DNA of 64,000 nt from Methylophaga sp. OBS1. GTDB lineage: Bacteria > Pseudomonadota > Gammaproteobacteria > Nitrosococcales > Methylophagaceae. Made by a program: the position numbers and the translations under genes. The stretch is from NCBI RefSeq assembly GCF_026319365.1, contig NZ_JAPDMS010000002.1, positions 186,001 through 250,000 on the forward strand, given 5' to 3'. Shown in pieces: positions 58,794 through 64,000 of the stretch; the first letter of the stretch is position 1; every line of letters begins with the position of its first letter. Below the pieces are notes generated by a model that searched no databases, was not told the origin of the DNA, and worked only from the letters and a program-made list of their open reading frames with translations.

Positions 58794-59720
58794 ATGAGAC
58801 TACCCACCTTACGTCAGTTGCAATACCTCACCGCCGTTGTGGAAGAGAAACATTTCGGTCACGCTGCTGAGAAGTGTTTTGTTACTCAGTCCACACTCAG
58901 CGCGGGCATACAGGATCTGGAAGAACTGCTGGAGGTTTCATTACTGGAAAGGACTAATCGTAAGGTATTACCGACGCCTATCGGTGAAGAAATAGCCGGC
59001 AGGGCGCAACAGATTTTGTCATTAAGCGAGGATCTGGTGGATTTGGCGCAGTCTGAGAGGAATCCGCTTTCAGGAAGAATTCAAGTCGGTGTGATCCCTA
59101 CCATTAGTCCTTTTCTTTTACCCAAGGTGTTACCTACTGTACGACAGCAGTTACCTGACCTCGAAATCCTGTTAATTGAAGACCAGTCGGAACGCTTATT
59201 GGATCAGCTGGAGGCCGGAAGTATTGATGTCGCTGTGCTGGCATTTCCGTTCAATATCCGTGGCCTGACTCACCGGATATTTGCTCAGGAACCATTTTGG
59301 GTTGCGCTTCCAAAGCAGCATCGTCTGGCACAGAAAAAAGCACTTCGGGCCGATGAGCTGCCAACCAATGAATTGTTATTACTGGCTGAAGGACATTGTA
59401 TGCGGGAACATGCACTCAGTGCCTGCCAATTACCGGCTTCTGCACAGCGAAAAAGTGTACAGGCAACCAGCCTTTATACCCTGATCGAGATGGTTGCCAG
59501 CGGCCTGGGTATCACCCTTATTCCTGACATGGCCATCACCTCTGATATGGTGAGCCATTCAGATATCAGCCTGGTACCGCTGGAGAACAAGCATAATCAA
59601 GCGATGCGTGAGATCGGTCTGGTATGGCGTCCGAGCTTTCGCCGTACAGCAACACTGGAACAATTGGCGCAAACCTTTTCAGATGCACTGGAAGATACTG
59701 ACTATTCGCTGCGGGCGTAG
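58794..59720 (+). CDS. oxyR: Hydrogen peroxide-inducible regulator OxyR
   Basis: A 308-residue LysR-type regulator. N-terminal helix-turn-helix HFGHAAEKCFVTQSTLSAGI. The redox pair is Cys202 and Cys211 in AEGHCMREHALSAC, nine apart as in E. coli Cys199/Cys208, so it should sense peroxide by disulfide formation. It is divergent from rubredoxin and its 3' end overlaps the SCO1-like gene by 19 nt on the other strand. Confidence 0.93.
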   Translation: MRLPTLRQLQYLTAVVEEKHFGHAAEKCFVTQSTLSAGIQDLEELLEVSLLERTNRKVLPTPIGEEIAGRAQQILSLSEDLVDLAQSERNPLSGRIQVGVIPTISPFLLPKVLPTVRQQLPDLEILLIEDQSERLLDQLEAGSIDVAVLAFPFNIRGLTHRIFAQEPFWVALPKQHRLAQKKALRADELPTNELLLLAEGHCMREHALSACQLPASAQRKSVQATSLYTLIEMVASGLGITLIPDMAITSDMVSHSDISLVPLENKHNQAMREIGLVWRPSFRRTATLEQLAQTFSDALEDTDYSLRA

Positions 59721-60340
59721 AATTGCCGTATTGCCAAGAACTGCTGTTGGATCAGTGGTGATGAAAAAGGCGGGTCAAAACGTGCATAAACACGTGCTTT
59801 AGGATCGACTAAAAACACACTGTGCTGTTGTTCCAAACTATAGCCTTTGTCCAGTGTTGTTCTGAGGTGCAGGAATTCAAATTTATCTGCTAATGCCACG
59901 ATAACCGCTTTGTTGCCGCCGTATAGCGGTAATGAGGGTGTATTCTCCAGCCACCATTCCGGTCGCTGTGTATCCTGATCAGGATCGAAATTAATCGATA
60001 CAAACTGAATCTCGCTGGTTGCTGCCAGCTGTTGCAGATTCTGCATTACCGATAATACCGGCTCACACTGGGGCAGACAGGCGGGGTGGGTGAAGTAAAC
60101 ATAGGTCCATTTACCACGCAGGGACTGTTCGGTCAGCACCTCACGGGTATCGGAATAGAGTAAAAACTGATCTAACGCTGCCGGCGGTGACCGTAACACA
60201 GGGGCTAATGAGGGTGGAATTTCGCGGTTGTCTGTCTGTTTCTGTTCGACCTGAAATAGCCATACGAGCAGGAGACTCGCAAAGACAACGAGATATAACA
60301 GCAAAAAACCCTTAGAATTAAAGCTTTTGAATAACTTCAT
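59702..60340 (-). CDS. SCO1/SenC family copper chaperone-like protein
   Basis: A 212-residue protein with one N-terminal TM anchor (residues ~10-30) and a periplasmic thioredoxin-fold domain. The C-x3-C copper site is HPACLPQCEPVL, and the distal His is in LEQQHSVFLVDPKARVYARF. SCO proteins deliver copper to, or reduce cysteines of, the CuA centre of cytochrome oxidase. No oxidase genes are near. It overlaps the end of oxyR and is divergent from murJ. Confidence 0.88.
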   Translation of the reverse strand: MKLFKSFNSKGFLLLYLVVFASLLLVWLFQVEQKQTDNREIPPSLAPVLRSPPAALDQFLLYSDTREVLTEQSLRGKWTYVYFTHPACLPQCEPVLSVMQNLQQLAATSEIQFVSINFDPDQDTQRPEWWLENTPSLPLYGGNKAVIVALADKFEFLHLRTTLDKGYSLEQQHSVFLVDPKARVYARFDPPFSSPLIQQQFLAIRQFYARSE

Positions 60341-60380
60341 CCGGTTAATTCCGTTGTTGAGCTAATCCAATGAGCATCAA

Positions 60381-61922
60381 ATGAGCGAAAAGCTGTTTCA
60401 GTCTACCGCAGTTGTCAGCATCATGACGTTTATTTCCCGCATATTGGGTTTTTTACGGGATATTGTCATTGCCAGGATGTTTGGCGCAGGACTGGGGGCG
60501 GACGTCTTTTTTGTCGCCTTCAAGATCCCTAACTTTCTACGGCGGCTGTTTGCTGAAGGCGCGTTTTCACAAGCTTTCATCCCTGTACTTGCTGAGTTTC
60601 GTGAGCGCGGCGATAAACCACTCAAGGAACTGATTGCCCAGACCAGCGGCACACTGGCCGTCATTCTTATGCTAATCAGTGCAGTGGGCATGCTGGCTGC
60701 GCCACTCATCATTATGATTTTTGCTCCCGGCTTTATCAGCGACCCTTATAAACTCACACTCGCCGGTGAACTGCTGACCATCACCTTTCCCTATTTATTA
60801 TTTATTTCGTTGACGGCACTGGCAGGCTCAATTCTCAACAGCTTCGGTAAATTCGCCGTACCCGCCTTCACACCGGTGTTTCTGAATTTATCCTTGATTG
60901 GTAGCGCTATCTGGCTGTCGCCACAGCTTGATGAACCGGTGAAGGCCCTCGCCTGGGGCGTATTTATCGGCGGGGTGGTGCAATTACTGTTTCAACTGCC
61001 GTTCCTGCTTCAGATTCAGGCGCTACCCAGACCGCGCTGGGGCTGGCGTAGTGAAGGAGTCAAAAAAATAACTAAACTGATGATTCCCGCCATGTTCGGC
61101 GTGTCTGTAGCGCAGATCAACCTGCTGCTGGATACATTACTGGCATCGTTCCTGGTCACCGGCAGCATTTCCTGGCTTTACTACTCCGATCGCCTGGTGG
61201 AATTCCCGCTGGGGGTATTTGGCATCGCATTATCAACCGTCATCCTGCCCAGCCTGTCTAAGAAACATGCCACTCAGTCAAGCGAAGGGTTTTCAGACAC
61301 CATTGACTGGGCATTACGTTGGGTGTTTGTCATCGGCACACCTGCTGCCATTGGATTGATCGCACTGTCGCAACCCCTGTTAACAACGCTGTTTCAATAC
61401 GGTGAATTCGAAGCCGGCGATGCTTACAAGGCCTCTCTGAGTCTGATGGCTTATGGTCTGGGTTTATTACCGTTTATCCTGATTAAAGTGCTGGCACCCG
61501 GTTATTATGCACGCCAGGACACCAAGACCCCGGTCAAGATTGGCGTGATTGCGATGATCAGTAATATGGTACTGAATATCATTCTGATGATGTATTTAGC
61601 CCATGTCGGACTGGCATTAGCAACGTCATTATCGGCAATGCTCAATGCCGGCCTGCTGTACTTTGGGTTACGCCGTCGCCAGGTTTACTCACCTAATCCA
61701 GGCTGGTTGCTGTTTATCACTAAACTTTTTGTTGCCAATGGCCTGATGCTGGGGCTGTTACTGTGGTTGACGCCGGCAATAGCTGAATGGCAGGACTGGA
61801 CAGCCTGGCAGCGTTTCGGCCAACTGATGCTGCTGATTGTGGGTGCTGCCCTGGCTTATTTTGCAATACTCAGCCTGCTTGGGATCCATATCAAAGCCTT
61901 AATGCGGCCGCGACAGAATTAA
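60381..61922 (+). CDS. murJ: Lipid II flippase MurJ
   Basis: A 513-residue integral membrane protein with about 14 TM helices. MurJ features are SRILGFLRDIVIARMFGAG, FFVAFKIPNFLRRLFAEGAFSQAF (family signature), and WLYYSDRLVEFPLGVFGIALSTVILP. It moves lipid II across the inner membrane for peptidoglycan synthesis. Full length. Convergent with ompW. Confidence 0.96.
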   Translation: MSEKLFQSTAVVSIMTFISRILGFLRDIVIARMFGAGLGADVFFVAFKIPNFLRRLFAEGAFSQAFIPVLAEFRERGDKPLKELIAQTSGTLAVILMLISAVGMLAAPLIIMIFAPGFISDPYKLTLAGELLTITFPYLLFISLTALAGSILNSFGKFAVPAFTPVFLNLSLIGSAIWLSPQLDEPVKALAWGVFIGGVVQLLFQLPFLLQIQALPRPRWGWRSEGVKKITKLMIPAMFGVSVAQINLLLDTLLASFLVTGSISWLYYSDRLVEFPLGVFGIALSTVILPSLSKKHATQSSEGFSDTIDWALRWVFVIGTPAAIGLIALSQPLLTTLFQYGEFEAGDAYKASLSLMAYGLGLLPFILIKVLAPGYYARQDTKTPVKIGVIAMISNMVLNIILMMYLAHVGLALATSLSAMLNAGLLYFGLRRRQVYSPNPGWLLFITKLFVANGLMLGLLLWLTPAIAEWQDWTAWQRFGQLMLLIVGAALAYFAILSLLGIHIKALMRPRQN

Positions 61923-61946
61923 AAAAAGCCCTCCGGAAGGGAGGGC
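61921..61946 (-). terminator. Second hairpin-terminator downstream of ompW
   Basis: Stem gccctcc / ggagggc with a 5-nt loop and, on the minus strand, seven T after the stem. It begins at the murJ stop codon. Confidence 0.6.
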
Positions 61947-61972
61947 CAAGGCACTACGAGGACACAACCAAA

Positions 61973-62004
61973 ATACGCGGATGTGTTGTTGAACATCCGC
62001 GTAT
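61973..62004 (-). terminator. Terminator after ompW
   Basis: Perfect 12-bp inverted repeat atacgcggatgt / acatccgcgtat with an 8-nt loop, 8 nt past the ompW stop, followed on the minus strand by TTTT. Confidence 0.8.
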
Positions 62005-62011
62005 CGAGGGG

Positions 62012-62716
62012 TTAGAAACGACGACCGATACCAATACCCCAGACAAAGGGATCAATATCCGCATTGATTCTGAGTCGATTGACTGCAGTGTTTTTGAAAT
62101 GAGCTTCAGTATCAATATCGATATATTTCACATCAAAGTTCACAAACCAGTCTTCGTTCAAAGCAACATCAACACCGGCCTGAACTGCTAGTCCCCATGA
62201 ACTGTCGAGTTTTATATCGTCGCCCGCTGCAGCGACCAGAGAGTCACTAGGGACTTTCTCATCAAAAAAGTAAGTATAGTTAATACCGGCACCCACGTAT
62301 GGACGTACATCACCATCTGGCCGGAAGTGGTACTGCAGCAACAGGGTCGGTGGCAGGACTTTAGACTCAATAACCTGACTTGAACCTGTCAGACCTGCAC
62401 CTCTAGCATTTGATTCAGCCGCTTTATGGACTGAAACATTATGCTCTGAGAAACCCAGAATCAGTTCAAGCCCCCAGTTACGTGTAATCATGTAGGTGAT
62501 ATCGAGTTCTGGTACGGTGTCAGTATCAACTTTCACACCTTCACCAAGACTGGTTGTGTCGTTCAGATAGAGACGTCCACTATCATCATTAGGTGCAACG
62601 TTAATAACGCGACCGCGAACCAGCCAATCACCTGCCTCATAGGCCATTGCAGGTAATGCGGCGGCACTCAAACCCAAACCAGTGATCATGGCAGCTGCAA
62701 AAACGGTTTTTTTCAT
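62012..62716 (-). CDS. ompW: Outer membrane protein OmpW
   Basis: 234 residues from MKKTVFAAAMITGLG; the start is fixed by GGAGGA 6 nt ahead and by the signal peptide ending ALPAMA. The OmpW barrel shows GDWLVRGRVINVAPND, VPELDITYMITRNWGLELIL and the final PFVWGIGIGRRF with terminal Phe. OmpW forms a small 8-strand channel for hydrophobic molecules and is FNR-controlled in E. coli. An FNR-type box lies 72-85 nt before the start, and fnr is the next gene. Confidence 0.93.
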   Translation of the reverse strand: MKKTVFAAAMITGLGLSAAALPAMAYEAGDWLVRGRVINVAPNDDSGRLYLNDTTSLGEGVKVDTDTVPELDITYMITRNWGLELILGFSEHNVSVHKAAESNARGAGLTGSSQVIESKVLPPTLLLQYHFRPDGDVRPYVGAGINYTYFFDEKVPSDSLVAAAGDDIKLDSSWGLAVQAGVDVALNEDWFVNFDVKYIDIDTEAHFKNTAVNRLRINADIDPFVWGIGIGRRF

Positions 62717-62787
62717 TCTTTTTCCTCCGGGACAACCCCTGTGCGTCAAACATGGGTTCATTTTCAGGGAGGAGGCCTGAACACGCA

Positions 62788-62801
62788 TTGACCTGGATCA
62801 A
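62788..62801 (-). promoter_or_regulatory. FNR box upstream of ompW
   Basis: TTGACCTGGATCAA matches the FNR consensus TTGAT-N4-ATCAA at 9 of 10 positions. Placed at about -41 it would put the ompW transcription start some 35 nt before its ATG, a class II activation layout. Confidence 0.65.
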
Positions 62802-62821
62802 TTATTGGTGTGGTAAGAATT

Positions 62822-63571
62822 TCAACCGCAGAGTTGTTTCAGTTTGTCCTGATCAGTCAGGTTGATTGCTTTGCCCTGAATGCCGATCAAACCTTCGTCC
62901 TGAAACCGGGTAAACAGACGACTGACGGTCTCAACGGCAAGCCCCAGATGATTAGCGATATCACCGCGTGACATCGTCAATTGAAATTCGCGGGCGGAGA
63001 AGCCGCGATCTTGAAACCGTCGCGATAGAGACAGGAGGAAGGTAGCCAGTTTTTCCTCAGCCGTTTTTTTACCGAGCAAAAACATCAGCGTTTTATCACC
63101 CGAAAGCTCTTTACTCAGCCGCGACATCATTTGTATCTGAAGCTGTGGCATGGTGGCACCCAAATCCTGCAGCTTTTCAAACGGTAATTCACAGACACTG
63201 CTGCTTTCCAGGGCTTTAGCAGTAGATTTGTATGCCTGTTCGTAAATTGCGTCCATGCCGATAAACTCGCCGGGGAAATAGAAGCCCGTCACTTGTTCAC
63301 GGCCATCGCTGGCCTGAACCGTGGTCTTGAAGGAACCGGAGCGCACGACAAAAATCGATTTGAACGGTGTATCCGTCGCAAACAAGGCCTGACCGCGGGA
63401 ATAGTTCTGGCTGCGCTTGATAATTTTGTCCAGCTGAGCCAGATCGTTACTGTGTAACCCTAACGGTAAACACAAGCGGTAAAGGGAACATTCCCGGCAG
63501 GCGATGTTGTGTTCGTGCTCGACTTTGGCGAGGTCTTTGAATAACGGGGTAACGTTGTTCAATTGAGCCAT
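62822..63571 (-). CDS. fnr: Fnr-type oxygen-sensing regulator
   Basis: 249 residues from MAQLNNVTPLF (AAGGATC ribosome binding site). Cys25, Cys28 and Cys34 (ACRECSLYRLC) have the spacing of the E. coli Fnr cluster ligands Cys20/23/29, and a fourth Cys sits in SSSVCELPF, so a 4Fe-4S cluster is expected. The cyclic-nucleotide-like domain and the C-terminal helix-turn-helix LGLAVETVSRLFTRF follow. It should control anaerobic or low-oxygen genes, including ompW next to it. It is divergent from hisB. Confidence 0.93.
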   Translation of the reverse strand: MAQLNNVTPLFKDLAKVEHEHNIACRECSLYRLCLPLGLHSNDLAQLDKIIKRSQNYSRGQALFATDTPFKSIFVVRSGSFKTTVQASDGREQVTGFYFPGEFIGMDAIYEQAYKSTAKALESSSVCELPFEKLQDLGATMPQLQIQMMSRLSKELSGDKTLMFLLGKKTAEEKLATFLLSLSRRFQDRGFSAREFQLTMSRGDIANHLGLAVETVSRLFTRFQDEGLIGIQGKAINLTDQDKLKQLCG

Positions 63572-63667
63572 TACTGATCCTTGTGCATAACATTGCCTAT
63601 AATAACCCTTCAAACCCTTGTCCGAAACAGTTATTATCTCGTTTTATCAATAAAATCAGGATTCACA

Positions 63668-64000
63668 ATGACCGCTCGTAGCGCGACTATTGCGCGAAAC
63701 ACGCTGGAGACCCAAATCGAAGTTGCCATTAATCTCGATGGCAGTGGCAAATTCCAGGCCGAAACCGGTGTGCCTTTCCTCGATCACATGATGGATCAAA
63801 TCGCCCGTCACGGTCTGTTTGACCTCAGCGTCAAGGCTAACGGTGATTTGCACATCGATGCGCACCACACCGTGGAAGATGTCGGTATCACCATTGGTCA
63901 GGCGTTAAAAAAGGCCCTGGGTGATAAGAAAGGGGTGGTTCGCTACGGTCATGCGTATGTCCCGTTGGATGAAGCGCTGTCGCGCGTGGTGCTCGATTTA
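63668..64000 (+). CDS. hisB: Imidazoleglycerol-phosphate dehydratase, 5' part (cut by window edge)
   Basis: The first 111 residues, starting [18 protein letters not shown], with the metal-binding motifs [13 protein letters not shown] and [11 protein letters not shown]. It dehydrates imidazoleglycerol phosphate in histidine synthesis. No N-terminal phosphatase domain is fused, so this is the monofunctional type. The C-terminal part lies beyond the window. Confidence 0.95.
   Translation, partial: MTARSATIARNTLETQIEVAINLDGSGKFQAETGVPFLDHMMDQIARHGLFDLSVKANGDLHIDAHHTVEDVGITIGQALKKALGDKKGVVRYGHAYVPLDEALSRVVLDL

Overview
The window reads as a stretch of gammaproteobacterial chromosome from a methylotroph, most plausibly a marine Methylophaga-like organism. 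The gammaproteobacterial signs are the yibN-grxC-secB-gpsA and rpsU-yqeY-dnaG-rpoD-tRNA-Ile2 gene orders, a metR/metE pair, Fnr with an FNR-type box in front of ompW, and OxyR. The methylotroph sign is an operon at 49.6-52.9 kb (flavoprotein, dihydropteroate-synthase-like protein, DUF447 protein, MfnB-like protein) of the kind used for tetrahydromethanopterin and methylofuran cofactors. The genus is an inference from gene content; no search was run.

Layout. 0-6 kb: start of tpx, an unknown membrane protein, then an overlapping operon of ELM1-like protein, two GT4 and one GT9 glycosyltransferases facing an O-antigen ligase (LPS assembly). 6-15 kb: TolC and OmpA lipoprotein, a glutathione peroxidase-like protein, a BLUF photosensor tail-to-tail with an EAL phosphodiesterase, a SCO-like protein overlapping a histidine-rich chemoreceptor, and small envelope/stress genes including a tandem entericidin pair. 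15-24 kb: pdxH, a porin, a BCCT osmolyte transporter, a large unknown protein with a papain-like Cys/His/Asn pattern next to an ATP-grasp ligase, and a TM-helix-repeat channel protein. 24.4-26.7 kb: a roughly 2.3 kb AT-rich insertion bounded by a 20-nt repeat of the tRNA-Ile2 3' end, carrying one gene for a P-loop ATPase with a C-terminal PD-(D/E)xK nuclease signature (probable defence gene).

26.7-45 kb is largely housekeeping: rpoD, dnaG, yqeY, rpsU, tsaD, plsY, folB, folK, folM-like, a MidA-type methyltransferase, a lipoprotein, gpsA-secB-grxC-rhodanese-ArsR, gpmI-envC-ctp, a DJ-1 protein and a double-receiver regulator. 45-54 kb: metR/metE, a LysR regulator with a DUF2798 protein, the pterin/furan cofactor operon and an ndh-type dehydrogenase. 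54-64 kb: gyrB-recF (with two perfect parS-like palindromes inside recF), rubredoxin, oxyR, a SCO1 protein, murJ, ompW, fnr and the start of hisB.

The most unusual points are the tRNA-bounded ATPase-nuclease insertion, the ATP-grasp plus papain-like pair inside an osmoadaptation-type cluster, the SCO-like/chemoreceptor pair, the CGTA repeats at the end of the dihydropteroate-synthase-like protein, and the two parS sites in recF.
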